A DNA stretch of 64,000 bases from Magnolia sinica (Eukaryota; Streptophyta; Magnoliopsida; Magnoliales; Magnoliaceae): positions 84,151,959-84,215,958 of the forward strand of contig NC_080579.1 of assembly GCF_029962835.1 (NCBI RefSeq), in the 5' to 3' direction. Within the stretch, counting starts at the first letter, position 1. Each line of letters begins with the position of its first letter. The position numbers were made by a program, and so were the translations under genes. A model generated the notes under the pieces. That model was not told the origin of the DNA, did no database searches, and was given only the letters and a program-made list of their open reading frames with translations. This document shows, piece after piece, positions 35,030 to 48,170 of the stretch.

Positions 35030-35210
35030 CAATCTAATCTAAATTAACTTGACCTTAACTACATTTGATTCCCCGTATTGGGCTTGGGTTGGGTAGCTTG
35101 GGTATGTCAGGCCTAGTACATGCTCCTCTTGAGGTTGGGATGGGCTTGGGTTGAACCTCAACCCCGCCCAACCCACCTGAGTTGCACCCCTGATCAACTG
35201 TAGCAATGCA
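35030..35210. mobile_element. GGGTTGGG-rich hAT-like MITE fragment (unit 2)
   Basis: Copy of 18570-18745 with a few substitutions. Confidence 0.4.
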
Positions 35211-35670
35211 CTCGATATGATATTGTTGCCCTCCTGATGAGCAGATTGATCCTTTTGTTTTTTTGGGCTAGGATACACATGGTGTGGCCCTCTTGTTGGG
35301 TGGCCTGATCACGCATATGATATGATAGGTTGGCGAGTGAGCCCGGAGCCCAAAAGTGACTTATAGTCCGATCCACCTTCAGCGAGCCCACTGATGGTAG
35401 CGAAACTGTTTGTCCTCTCTACCCTATATGAGGGCTCTTTGAGAGATTGTATTTGGACTGAATTAGAATCCAAATCATAATTACCAAGGAACCAATGTGA
35501 ATTGGAATCCTCAATCATGTTTGGTAGCAGTAGCATTGGAATGCAGTGGAATATAAAACTTGTGTTTGGATGCCTATATTTAGAATGCACTAGAATTTTT
35601 TGATATATTTATAGGAATTTAAATTTGATTAGCTAAATCAAATTTAATAATTTAAATTAGTTTGCATAGA

Positions 35671-36009
35671 GAAATGCTCGCATGGGAACTCAGGAGCACT
35701 TTTTGACACGTGGTGTCAGCACAAAATATGAACAATCCACTAGATAAGTTACCTCATGTAACCCTTAACGTCCAAAAGTTGGCCCGATCCAAATATATGG
35801 CGAGACATAGCAAAGAGAAGAAAATCAAGTTAAGAAATTTCATGTCCCTTTGTTATAGTCCACTAGATTTTTGGATTAAGCTAACTATTGGGCCATCGGG
35901 GATTTCATGAGGTAATTCATCCAGTGGACTATTCGGATTTTGTGCTCACATCACATGTCAAAAGGTGCTTATAAGTTTCCATGAGAAACTGTTCCCATGT
36001 GAGCATTTC
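35671..36009. mobile_element. long-inverted-repeat MITE (unit 2)
   Basis: Copy of 19213-19551; both ends GAAATGCTCRCATGGGAAC are intact. Confidence 0.65.
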
Positions 36010-38969
36010 ATATTTTACATATGTCATATTTGATTAAAAAAAACAATTATAATAAGCCCATTGAAATATGCACTATGGCCCAAATTGAGGAAATTCCGAG
36101 CTATAAATGGGCAACAAATGTAAAGATTACAAACAGGCGAGTCGCCAATATTTTTTAACCATCCATTTAGATGGCTAATGTTTAGACAATTCAAATCTAC
36201 TAAAAATGAAATTCATATTTCAATAGTGCTTAAAAAAATAATTAATTATATAATTATTATAATTTTTTTTCTTTTCTTTTCTTTTCCTACCAATCAAATA
36301 AGCACTTATGAGGTTTGATCAGGCCCACATGCTCCTAGGCCTGGGCGGAAGAGCAATTTGATGTCGAATGGGCAGCCAACACAAGAAATTCCATGGTTAC
36401 CCGGGACAAGCTTGTGATGATCACAACCTGGCCCAACCCTCCATCAGATGGTTAGATTTCCTTCAGTTCGGGTCAATACAACTTCTTCTTTGATTCCAGA
36501 TAAAGAGAATCCAAAAATGGAAATCCTCGATGAATAGAAAACTGAGGAATCCAATCATACTTCTATTGTTTTATTTTAAGTGCAGTTTTCCATGAAAACG
36601 TCAACCAATCAAAGAACGAGAGTCGTGTCTCATAGCCTAGAAATGAAAATCAAGCCCAAACAAAGGAAAACTCAATTCCAATAGAAACCAAATTCATTCA
36701 TGAAAGAAGAATTCTCTCAATCCAAACACTGCCTAAGGTCAGTTTGGTTCACCCAACAAAACAATGTAATCTAAAATGAGAATCTCAGACTGGTCTCATC
36801 TAAATCGGAGCAAGAGATGAAATCCACACAAACAAAAACCTTGAACAACATTCACAATCAGCAATGTTTGGATGTGAATGTTTTCCACCGTATGCCGCTC
36901 TTCAAGCATATCTGCTATGGAACAGTTGCAAAATCATGGCTGAGAAGCATTTATCACTGTTTTGAAACCCGAATCAGGCCAGGCATCTCTACCAGTTTGG
37001 TTAGGGACCATGGATTCATGATTCGTCCTTAGTCAACTCGGACTTGGTTGGGACCTGTCGAACACGCATATGAATTTCATACAACAGTTGTAGGGGAGCC
37101 CATGCAACAAAAAGATGTGGGGCCTGCCGTTATGCATGTGACATCCATTTACACCAGCTTACATTATGACATGGGGCCAAAAATAAGACCAATCTAAAAC
37201 TCAAGTGGGCCGCACCGCAGAGAAAGGTGGGGGTATAGGGACACCTGCCAATGAAACCTTCTCGAGGCCCACCAAAGTTTTGGATTTCCCATCATCCTGT
37301 GGGAGACACCTTATGAAAGGGAATGGCATACAAACGTCAGGGCGAGCACCAAAGTTTCAATGAGCCTACTTCAGTTTTTGATCAGCCTGATTTTTTTTTT
37401 TTAGCTCATGTCATAACATGAGCTGGTGCAAATTATCTGCATGGACAGAATGGATATCACAAAAACATTAGTGGCCCCACAAAGCTTTTTGTTGCACAAG
37501 TTGGGCCACGTCAACTCTAGGGCCCACCCATACAAAACCTAGAAGCTCATCAGGTGTTCATGTTCGCAGGAGAGCAGGATTCTTCTCCAAAAGAAGTAAA
37601 AACATATGTTTTCTGAGGTGATTTGTATACATTTCCAGGAGGGGCGATCCAGTGCTACCAGTACCAGGATAAGTTACAAGTTGACCGGGGTGTTGTGGGA
37701 CCCACATGGTGCCTGTATGACATCCAACCCACTCCAAAAGGTGTGCCCCACCATGACAGTCAAGACGCCTCCATAATCAGGCTGATCCAACCATCAGGTG
37801 TGCCAGCAGGGAAAAAATGAAGAATCACAGAGATGCAAAGTCAGGTGCTAAGGCCAGCCTAATGATTGTTGCCAGATTTTTTGAGGGTCCCATCACCATG
37901 GTGGGGCACACCTTTTGGATGGATTGGATGCAACAACCACACAGAACACAGACCTAATCACTGGAATTTGATGGTTTTAGGGCAGGTGTAAATTGTTTTC
38001 TATATTGATGTCTCACCTGATGATTGGCCCGGCCTGATTTTGAAATGAGGAGAAAGATCAAGATGGGGCACACCTTTTGGACCATTTAGATGTCAAACAC
38101 ACACCATGTGGCCCCAGAACAGCCCGATACCACATAACTTATGGTAGTACAGGTACACCACTGAAGTGTGCTTCCATTTCAATAGTTGATTTTCTTTTTC
38201 TTTTTTTCTTACAAACAGGAAACTAACCCTGTTTGGTACCTAATCTGTACATGTGGGGCCAATGGTTGGTTCATCCCATCCATTGTTTTAATGGCCCCCA
38301 TCTTGGATGAACCATGCCCAAAAAATATCTTCAGTTGGTCAACTCTAACCCTTTTTCTATTTTGGGCATGTAAATACATGGTTAAGAAGAAATGCACCAA
38401 TAATCCACATTCAATGGTGAAAAGACAAGATTTAATAGTTAGAATCTTCTAATTTGAGAGATATTTTAGGCATGGTTCAACCATCAGATCAATGAAGGGA
38501 CAAACCAACAACGGGCCCCACATGTACAGAATAGCTACCAAACAAGGAAGTTCCCTGTTGGCAAGGAACAGGAAACTCTGCCTCTACACAACAATCTAAC
38601 AATCACTTTAACATGCATTCAAACAACGGATCCAAAATCATTTTTAAAAAAAATACGGATCCAAAGGCGAGACAAAATTCCAGTCCTCATTTTTCCATAA
38701 AGGAAAAAAATAAATAAATCCTGCAGAAATTTCAAATACCTTGATTCAAAATTACAAGCCAAAATGGACTCAAGAATACATTCTCTTCCCCTTTGTGTTC
38801 TTCTGTAAGGTTTTAAGTAATAGAAGCATCGAGCTACTAACCTCTCTCATGTGGTTATTGGATCATGAATCCGCCAACTATTCTCTCTAGATTCACATAT
38901 GAGATCAAAGCTAGCTGATCTGGCAACAAACAGAAGACCAGCATTGCAAGAAATCACGTTCATGGTTTG
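36010..38969. other. 3' flank of uL3 copy 2 with dispersed repeats
   Basis: Copy of 19552-22519. No gene is seen. The open frame at 37623-37820 is read through the dispersed GGGCCCAC-type repeat and occurs in both units only because they were duplicated. Confidence 0.55.
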
Positions 38970-39143
38970 TCAGTCTGCAGCCATGAATGGATCAGTTTCT
39001 CCAAGATCAGCAACCAGAGGTTCTAATTCAGAAGTTTCCTCGTCTGGTGGTGCGAAGTAAGTTGGAAATGGAAGCAACGAAATATCAGGTTTCTTGTAGA
39101 CGGCATCCTTTATGAAGACAAAGTTCCCTTCAGCACCCGGAAC
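38970..39143 (-). CDS. MRPL3: uL3 copy 2, exon 5 (residues 254-310 and stop)
   Basis: Identical to copy 1, ending DPFMAAD and TGA at 38972-38970. Confidence 0.92.
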   Translation of the reverse strand, partial: VPGAEGNFVFIKDAVYKKPDISLLPFPTYFAPPDEETSELEPLVADLGETDPFMAAD

Positions 39144-42100
39144 CTGTAAAAAAGCAGGAAGAGATCCACAAGAAAAATGTGGGACCCAAAAAATCAAAAG
39201 GAAGCTACAGTGGGATGATACTGGGGCTTGGCTCCTATGACTGTTCACCACCATTTTAAAATGGCGGTGACTCCTCAATCGTGCACATGACATACTTGTA
39301 CGGCAATCAAGACCGTCAAAATCACTAAACCAAATGTGAGTGGATCATACTGCAAAAATTACACCGAGGAGATGATACTACCCAACTGATTTGCACTTGG
39401 AATTTGGACCATTCACTATTTTATTTTTGACCATCCATCTATAGCCATCAATGGATGGTTAAGATTGCATGATCAGTCTGGTTTTAGATATGCTCCATCC
39501 ACAATGTACAAGAGTGAGTCTAGCCCAGATGATATGATAGCATTTCCCCCATCTTTTATTTACTTTATTTATTTTTTTGCGAGAGAAGACAAAATCGGAG
39601 AGTTGGGGATAGTTGCAGAGAAGAACTTACTTGGCCTCGCACCCACATCAAGTTCCTAGCCGGGTCTATTTTGTAGACCCATACATTTTTAACTGTGCAC
39701 TGTTTTCCTCCCATGCGCCCAGGCATTTTCTTGCCTTTGAACACCTGTTTAAGCATTAAAAAAATGATAATCTTTTAAGATTTACTTTCAGCAAGTTGAA
39801 TGAGACACCAAGTTGTTTCCACCACTGGATTGTAAACTTCAAAGTTCCAAAACCCAGGTAAATATATAGTACATGGTGAGCACAATACTCACACCAAAGT
39901 ACTGACTGAAGATAATGCCTCGAAGAAGCAAGTTTCTTGAGAGTATAATCCCCATGGATGCCAATGGGTCAGGCCTGGCCCACCAAAGGTTTATGGCCAG
40001 ACTCCTGAAACTGATGGGTTGGATCTGAAGTTCATCACTGGTTACTAATCAGGCCAACCCAGGTCCGGACCACTGTGATAGTCATATCTTTTAAACGTAT
40101 GTTTTCTTTCTACCACGTGCACGCGCACACACAGAGACATCTTTGCCTATCCATACAATATCATACCTTCCCAGGAGCATCTCTCTGACCGGTAGAACCA
40201 ATGCTTCGATGGGACAGTGAAGCACCATGAGATGCGGGCATTCCAGAAAATCCATGCCTCTTCATCCCACCCTATTAATGAAGGAAAAAGAATTTATTTC
40301 AGCAGATAAAACAGATCTGATACGTGCAACTTTAAAACAATCAAGAAAAGCGTATGTTGTTGGAGTAATAGATCATAAGTGACAGAAAGCAAGTAAACAC
40401 AAAAGGAAAAAAGAAAAAGAAACATATCCAACTACTTTTATTTCGATGTAGATACCTCAAGAGATGGAGTGTGCCTAATTGTTTTCTTTTTCTTTTTCTT
40501 CTTCTTTTTTTTTTTGGAAGGGTAAACCGGATTTTATTACGAAAAAATACTAGAAATTAGACCAATTTTTTAAAAAAGACTACAAAAAAAAAAAAAAAAA
40601 AAAAAAAGATTTCTTTTGTGGCTATGCATATTGCAGTTGATTAGATGGATAAATTAGAGAAAAAGTGTGCATAGGTAATCACAGAATATTTGGTGCACGA
40701 TAAGAGAAAATACCATCTCACATGGATATCAGGAAGCTATGAATCTAATTTCAGGTAGCCAACTCTCATCCATATGACGGGAAAAACAAGATATACCCAC
40801 AACTAAATCCCTTTTACTCTGTCTCCAAAAATAGGACCCTTACATATCAGAGAACCTAATAGAGCCACGGAAGGGAAACTCCCACCAGATCTACTTGTCA
40901 ATACTAAGTTGACAGTATTTCCATAGGAAACATAACCAACTACTTTTACTTCGATGTAGACACATCCAAAGGTCCTAAATAAACCAGCTTCCCAGTTTAA
41001 TTGGCTCAAAACTTACTAAGGGGGTGTTTGATTTTTCAATTCCTCGCTAAATACCAGTAAATAGCTCATTATTGTTATTTACGTCTGTTTGATTTACAGG
41101 GGGGCTATTTCCACCTTGAAACTTGGTCCAGAAAAGGTTGATTTAAATCGGTGGGGTCTACCGTGATGCATGTGATATATCAACACCGTCCATCTGTTTT
41201 ACCTGAACATTTTAGGGCATGAGCCTAGAAATGAGGCAGATCCAAAGCTCACGTGGCCCACACCATAGGAAATCGCGATCATAAAAGGTTTTTAACGGTA
41301 GGCGTTCAACCCACTGTTTTGTGTGGCGTGGTCCACTTGAGCTTTGGATCTACCTCAATTTTGGATTCACGCCCTAAAATCATCTTGCAAATGGATGGAC
41401 AACATGGATAAGCCACATATATCACAATGGGCCCCACATGAAATTCGCACCCTCCTTGATTTTAGTGTCTAAAAGCAAATAGTCATTGTTAGCATAGAAA
41501 AAAGTGCAGGAATTACCTTGGTAATTAATCATTGCCCATTTACATGTAAATACATGGGGGCATTGAAAAACAAACACCCCCTAATGATGCAGAAATTTAG
41601 TTACATTGTGGTTTCTTTGCACCAATCGAGTGGGACATGAATACAGACCATTTTAAACTCCATTCAGTTAGTGTCCTCCATGTCTCATCCTACATACCAT
41701 AACAAACAAAGGATTGGTGTCACTTGGAAACCCATGGTTTGATTGTTCTACCCTGGAACCCTCATTTTCATCTTCACCACCAGACTAATAATGAAGGGAA
41801 TGTATCATACTTCGCATTAAAAATGTCAATTCTCTTCCAAGGAAAGCATAGAGTTCCACTCCTATTGAAACCCTCATTTCCACAATTACTGGCTCAAGGT
41901 AGAATTGTCCGATATAGAAAACAGTAGAGGACTCAAAGCAAGATTAGGCATTGGCGGGGAAGATATTATGTAGCATATATTCTCTGAGTTCATGAATGAG
42001 GCAATAGTATGCTCCCAATTGAAAACTGAAATGATACATCAGTCAACAAAATAAGGCATTGGCTGTCTACGAGTGTAAAAAAGTGGGTTGTACGTATATA

Positions 42101-45100
42101 GGAGTTGGCATGCAAGTATTTATTTTGGAAAACCTGCGGTGCACCTTTTCTTTATATTTTGTTTGGGTTAAGTGTGGCTATAAATAAAGAATGAAGAGAG
42201 GAGTCAAGGTCCACTCTCTTTTGTCTCTCTTCTCTACTTCCTCTCTACCACAAAACATAACATGAGTCACATGACAAAGGTGTCCAGATATGGATTTCTG
42301 CATCTTCAAAATTAGTTTCCAGGGCCTGATGATATCAAACATTTGAGGTACAATGTTTACACATCTAGTACAATGGAATGATTCACAACTGCTTGAAAGC
42401 TTGAAATCCTAATGGTAAGTGTAGACTGCCCCTGCATTCATGATTACCACTGTTAAATTGTATGGGGAGATGTATTTGGAATGGTCACAATCACAGAAGA
42501 TCTTCGCCGTCGTCTAAGCCTCTCCCAACTAATTTAGGTCAGCTACATAATCCTTTTCCACCATTCCACTCCAAGGGCCAATGCCATATTGTTCAGATTC
42601 ATGTTGGGAGTTTTGGCATAAGTTTGACACCGGCTGCTAAACTAATGTAACCCTCTTTTTATCTGGGCTGGGGACCAGCAATGAGAGCATAGAACTCCCA
42701 CAGACACAATGTAATAGACTATTACATAGGTTGATTACCATCAAGCGCTATCTAATAGTCTATTACTTTTTGTTCACACACGCACTCGCACCCCATTGGG
42801 ATTTCACGACAATGGGAAATCGAACACATGACCTCGTGTTGGGACTCTTGTGAGTCTACCACCAAGGCATGAGTAAGGACCCTATCACATAGGTTGATAA
42901 CAACAATTTGTATATAAAATAAAAAATAAAAAAATAAAAATCCCAAAGAAGATGCTTTTTTTAATGGTAATAGTGATATATTCATTAGAATGACAAGCAG
43001 TCATTACAAGACTACTGGCCGGATAAGAGGACTCACTAATGGACAGTTCTATTCCTTCCACGCTGACAAGGAAAACCCATTGCCCAAAACACCATATATC
43101 CTTTGCTTTCTGAAAAACTAAAGCTGCAGATTCTGTTTTGTTATTAAATGCCTGTTATTTCACTCTTTTCTTATTGACCACAAAAATGCTAGAGCCATCA
43201 AGTGCCACAATTGGCAAAGATGTTCATCAGAAGCAGAAAATAATTGGGATATACAACCAGAAGTAAAAAGATGCCAACTGCTGATGACCCACTGCAACAG
43301 TTCTAGAAGTGAAAATTCAACGATTGTCTCTCCTTTCCATGCAACTCAGAATCACATGGCTACTTTATCTAAAAACCGCAGAGGACATATGGGATAATGC
43401 TGTCAAGATTGGAAGATCCTAACCTTTGGATCAATGACCCTCAAAAAGATGGTTAAGGAGACAGTCCATATTCATAGCAAAATACTTCAACAATCAAAGG
43501 GTAGAAAACTTGAAAATATTCCAATGTTGGAAATTTTAGTGTTCTCCATCCACAGTGAGGCCAATCATATAAACGGTTTGGACCATTGAAACATGTGTAC
43601 AGGATCCTTCGCATTAACAAACAGTACAATTGCTGCTGATCAGAACCCCAACAGATTCCTCCTTACCACAATCCAATTACATACGTCTATAGGGAATGAT
43701 GCACAAAAGCAAAAAGAACGTAACAACATATTTATCTCAATAATAATGGTAGTATGGAAATTCAAGAGATAAAGAGTGAGAAACATGCACAAGTTAAGAA
43801 TTTGGGTACCTGAAAACCTTTTCCCCGTGTGATTCCTGTGACATCAACATACTGGCCAGGAACAAAATGGCGAACGGTGATCAGAGTACCAACAGGAAGA
43901 AGTGCATCTTCTGTCACAGGAAACTCCCTCAACTTCCTCTTCAGAGGAACACCTTGAGCTCTAAAGTGACCCATTTCAGGTTTTGTCAAGTGTTTCACCT
44001 TTTTTTGCCCTGCCCCGATCTAGCTAACACCATAATGAAAACATTGCTCAAGATCCCACCACAACCCAAAAACATATAATGAAACAGTAAAAATAGCACC
44101 ACAACTGAACAAACACTTGAAATCACAATAAGAACTCAAAAAATTTATCAAGAAGAAAAATAATCAAACACTTGATAAGCACCATAACAAATTTACCAGC
44201 TGACAATCTTATCCAAAATAAAAAAGATAACACGCTCACAACAAAACAAAAAGGTTAAACAATAAACACAGAGTTCACCACTTCCAACACATGCAAGATA
44301 ATTATATTATTATAAATAAACACATCATAAGTTTATTTTTTATTTTGTCATGGTTCGGTGATCTAGAGCACTGGTCTGTTGGCCCACTTTGGATGAACCA
44401 TCCCACAAATATCTTCCAGGTAGGAATGCCCTGGCCACCAGGGATTGTCCTGTCAAGGAAAATTGTGGCATGGTCCATTATCAGTGAGGCACACAAAGCA
44501 GCGGTATGGATCACTTACCATGGGTGATGGGTCCCGGTGGTGAAAAGTAAAACCCTGAGTACTCTGTGCATATCCTTAGGTCAAATCTTATAATTCTCAG
44601 TCCTCAACCAAAGTACATGCATAGTAATCAGGTTTTCAGTTTGTACAAGCAGGGCCCACAATTCAGTAATCAACAAGCAACCTGATGTGAATGGATCATG
44701 GCCCAAAAGCCTTCCACAATGGAAAATCACAGCCGGCAATCTTGGGCTTTTTCTCAGCTGAACATAGACTCTGCATTTCTCTTCTTAACCGTCTAGTTGT
44801 GGCACACATTGAAATAAACCATTGTCCTAAAGAAGAATCGTTCAGTCCATAGTCCATCCGCTGTGGGTTCCAAGAGATCAATGGTCCAGATCTCTGAACC
44901 ATGGGCCCAGCTGTACAAACTGAAAATCCAAGTACAGAGAACATTATCTTGGGCCAAGGATCATATAATTCCTCACTGAAAAATATACCCAAAAACAGTT
45001 TGAGGCCAGCTGCATATGGGGCCCACCATAGTGCGTATATGGCATCCAACCTGTCCAGCAGTGCCACTCCATCTTGAGTGTTGGACGCCCCAAAAATCAG

Positions 45101-45687
45101 GCTGATCCAACCATCATGTGGGCCACCACCTGAATTTGGAGGTTTTCGGGTGTTTGTGAATTGTTTTCTATGGTGGCCCACCCAATAACTGGATAGGTCT
45201 TATTGAGGTATCCCATCGTCATGGTGAAACTCAATGAGCGGTTTGGATGGCATACATAAAACAAGGTAGGCTCCACACAGGAAATAGTGTATAAGCAGGT
45301 GATAATCAGAAAAGAAAAGCAGAGGGATGTGTATTTTTCACAATTCTTCAATCGTACCTGCAATGCCGTGATTCCTTCCTTCTCGATCGTCTTCACCTGC
45401 GTTATGATATTATCGTCCAACCAAAGGATCGAGATCGGGACCCGCTCCCCCCATTTGTCCCAGAGCGCGGTCATCCCGCACTTGACGGCGATCGCACCAG
45501 TACGTTTGGAGGTGGGCCGCATCACTCTCGGCGTCGCCTCGATGATCGTCGATGGCCCGTCGGCATCTGATTCATATGAAGACAGGAACTCTGCGCTGAA
45601 GTTCCTGAAATGGACGGTTGGATTTGCTCGCGAAAGGATGGATAGAGATCGGAGACGAGAGAGGAGACCTCTTGATGCGGCGGACAT
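38970..45687 (-). CDS. MRPL3: organellar (mitochondrial) 50S ribosomal protein uL3, copy 2
   Basis: Exons 45687-45358, 44019-43810, 40271-40167, 39744-39631 and 39143-38970 have the same phases and splice sites as copy 1 and encode 310 residues without any lesion. By eye the coding sequences differ at 8 of 933 bases: seven in exon 1, one in exon 3 (silent), none in exons 2, 4 and 5. The four amino-acid differences (L13R, S34F, G42A, V44G, copy 1 to copy 2) all fall in the N-terminal targeting region, so the mature ribosomal protein should be identical. The promoter and all introns were duplicated with it, so both copies could be expressed. Introns are 1338, 3538, 422 and 487 bp. Confidence 0.93.
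39631..39744 (-). CDS. MRPL3: uL3 copy 2, exon 4 (residues 216-253)
   Basis: Identical to copy 1; acceptor aacag|gtgttc, donor caa|gtaagt. Confidence 0.92.
40167..40271 (-). CDS. MRPL3: uL3 copy 2, exon 3 (residues 181-215)
   Basis: One silent change from copy 1 (Pro codon CCC versus CCT). Acceptor aatag|ggtggg, donor aag|gtatga. Confidence 0.92.
41020..41581. mobile_element. Tourist-like MITE in uL3 intron 2 (unit 2)
   Basis: Copy of 24555-25114. The left end reads GGGGGTGTTTGATTTTTCAA, which pairs with the right end better than in unit 1. TAA flanks at 41017-41019 and 41582-41584. Confidence 0.85.
42773..42882 (-). mobile_element. Au-like SINE in uL3 intron 2 (unit 2)
   Basis: Copy of 26304-26411, with the same intronic position and orientation. 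Confidence 0.7.
43810..44019 (-). CDS. MRPL3: uL3 copy 2, exon 2 (residues 111-180)
   Basis: Identical in sequence to exon 2 of copy 1; acceptor ctag|atcgg, donor cag|gtacc. Confidence 0.92.
45358..45687 (-). CDS. MRPL3: uL3 copy 2, exon 1 (residues 1-110)
   Basis: Start ATG at 45687-45685; donor cag|gtacga at 45358/45357. Carries all four amino-acid differences from copy 1. Confidence 0.92.
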
Positions 45688-46025
45688 GGCGACTGATGGA
45701 CGGGTGGGATTGTCAGGAGGAGGAAAGCGGGGGAAGAGAGGTGGAGAAAGGAGGGGAGGGCATGGTGTGCGCAGGTTAAGGGTTTTGGAGGGTGTACGTT
45801 TAAGGGTTTTTGGAGAAGTTCAAATGAGGGAGGCGTTTCTCTCTGTAGGGTTTTAGTCGCTGCTAGATGGAAATGTTAAAGCGCCTGGCAGGAAAATTAC
45901 CGAATTGCCCATGATGTCCTCGATGGTATGTGTGAGGCCCACCATCTTTACTTTTACAATGCTGGGACCAGCTTCATATCGTACGGACGCGGATTTCTTC
46001 GGTGGCCCACCGTGATGTGTGTCCT
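45688..46025 (-). promoter_or_regulatory. uL3 copy 2 promoter: telo-box and site II motifs
   Basis: Telo-box AAACCCTA at 45846-45853, the two AAACCCTTAA relatives between it and the ATG, and TGGGCC motifs at 45936-45941 and 46004-46009 are all kept as in copy 1. The duplicate gene therefore has its own complete upstream region. Confidence 0.6.
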
Positions 46026-46909
46026 TAATATCATCTGCATCCATCGTTTCACCGGCTTATGTTAATACGTGAGACCAACCTAAAGCCAATCCAAAGCTTA
46101 AGTAGGCTATGTCACAAGAAACCCCTGAATATTTTATGTTAAGAGGTAAAGTCTTTATTATTAAAAAGACGTTTTATACAATAGAATTAAATGATTAATA
46201 TACACTTGTGATGTATGGGCCTACCATATTGTATATGGTATGTTCAATTTATCTGTCACGTGCCTCTTGGATACTCTCTTATGGCCCCACAGAGGGCTTA
46301 ATTGATCATCAAATGGACCATACGAGAGAAAAGGATGGAACATCCACCACTAAAAACTTTTATATTACATTTGAGGCCCATTGTAATGAGTGGAGGACAT
46401 CCAATTTGTCCAGTGCATGTATGTTTTAATGTTATCATATGGTGGAGAAAAGAAAAAAAAATCAAGTCATTTTTACATTATTTGCATATTTAAGGATTCA
46501 TCGCTCCAATGTCTATGTGGTTTTATTACTTTATATATTGTAAATATTTTACAAGTTAGTCAAATACATAATTTACTTACTTATAAATGAATTATCACTT
46601 ATAGGCCAAACAGATGTAAACAATTTACATTTAAAAAAATAAAAATAAAAATTAGAGTTTTTACAATTTAAAATTTTATAGGCATCCAAGCCATCTTTGA
46701 AGTTTTAATGACGAGTTCTCACCCAACCATTTCTATGAAATGGCCCATTGGAGGTTTGGATTGAATTGATTTATGAGATCACATCTTAAAATCAGTTGGC
46801 ACAGATGATGGAAGTTGTTGTCACATCAAAATGGGCTCCGCAGAGCTATTTGTCGAACATGCTACATACAACAATGGACAAGGGATCGCTTTTTTTTCTT
46901 TTTTTTTTT
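46026..46909. other. intergenic, AT-rich (unit 2)
   Basis: Copy of 29561-30438 with more visible substitutions than the gene itself. No gene. Confidence 0.5.
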
Positions 46910-47027
46910 CACACACACACCCCACACACTCACGCTAGTGGAATTTCACCACTTACGGGTACTTGAACCCTTGACCGGGAGTTGAAACTCCTAATACTGT
47001 ACCACCCGAGCAAGAGTTAGGACCCTA
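46910..47027 (-). mobile_element. Au-like SINE (unit 2)
   Basis: Copy of 30439-30554. It keeps the B-box-like 'ggttcaagtaccc' and flanks 'acaacaatgg..gggatcgctt' / 'acaacgagggaccgctt'. Confidence 0.75.
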
Positions 47028-47660
47028 CAACGAGGGACCGCTTGGATGTGTGTGAAGTAGGGTTCTCAACAAGCTATAAGGCCCCTGTTGTCTTGAAGAA
47101 GGTATTATTAAGGTCATGCTATCCTAGACTTGTACTATTTTCAATTCATCAAACACTTGGAGCAAGCAAAAAGTAGTGAAGCATATGTATCAACATGTTG
47201 GGTCATATGGCATCCATGCCCAAACTAACCCGTTTGGTCATGCCGGATCCAAGTCTTGTCTAGGGCAACTCTCATTCTCCGAGTCTCAAACTTGGATTTG
47301 ATTGGGATGAGAACCCATGGGATCTTTGAATGGACGATTCAAGTTAGTTTTGGACAAATGTCAACATTTACAGGTCAAATCACCTGATGGGTTGATTAGA
47401 CTGTTTATGTTAGGATTGGCTACGACATGGTAGCAAAATCTCCATGAGAGAAAGTAAGGATCTTTGGTTATTCTTACAATAAAAAGAAATCCGAATTTGG
47501 AAAGTCATGAGTAACCTGTGGAAGTTAAGCCCAATGGGTTACAACGAGGATGCATGCATCACATACTCAGTGCACGTAGAAAATTTAGTTGTTCGTAAAA
47601 TAAAAATAAAAATAAAAATAAGGCCTTATGATTAATTAAGGAGGTGATTTGAACAAAACA
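47028..47660. other. intergenic, no recognised feature (unit 2)
   Basis: Copy of 30571-31190, with an (aaaat)n microsatellite near 47598-47620 that is longer than in unit 1. Confidence 0.45.
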
Positions 47661-48170
47661 GGGTCACAACCAGCTATAGGTTTAGCCAACCCACCATGGT
47701 GAGCTGCATAAGGCGTACAGCCAAAGACATCCACAACGTAGAATAATGGGCGAGGGAGATGGCATTGTTCTCCGCGTCTTTCTTACGAGCATTGATCTCT
47801 TTTCGACCGCTCTTGGAAGAGCTCGATCCAGGAGTCGATGAACTCACCGGATCAAGCTCATGAGAATTGAGGCAGATTCTCACAGCATAGATGCGCTCGG
47901 TCTCTTTGATATCTTCATCTAGATCTTTATGCTGGACTTGGAGAGTTCGCAGCACCATCTTGTTGAAGTGATGATGTTGATTTCAATGGAGACGTTGATT
48001 CCAATCAGTGTCATAGAGGTTAGAGAGATTGACAGCCTCTTTGTAGACGATGACTTTCTCCTATGTCACGTCAGATGATTGAACCCAAGGGTTAACAACT
48101 CCAAGTGGAAGGTTGCGATATAGTAATAACTCGATGAGATCGAGGTTGAATCCTCTGGGAATGAGGAACA
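47661..48170 (-). pseudogene. unrecognised coding relic (unit 2)
   Basis: The minus-strand frame 47958-47674 begins MVLRTLQVQHKDLDEDIKE and contains a Ser-rich stretch (PVSSSTPGSSSSKSGRKE) and a basic stretch. Upstream on the same strand 'VNLSNLYDTDWNQRLH' is in a compatible frame but separated by stops. The composition looks protein-like, and unit 1 has a frame break in the same place. No family assigned. Confidence 0.35.
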
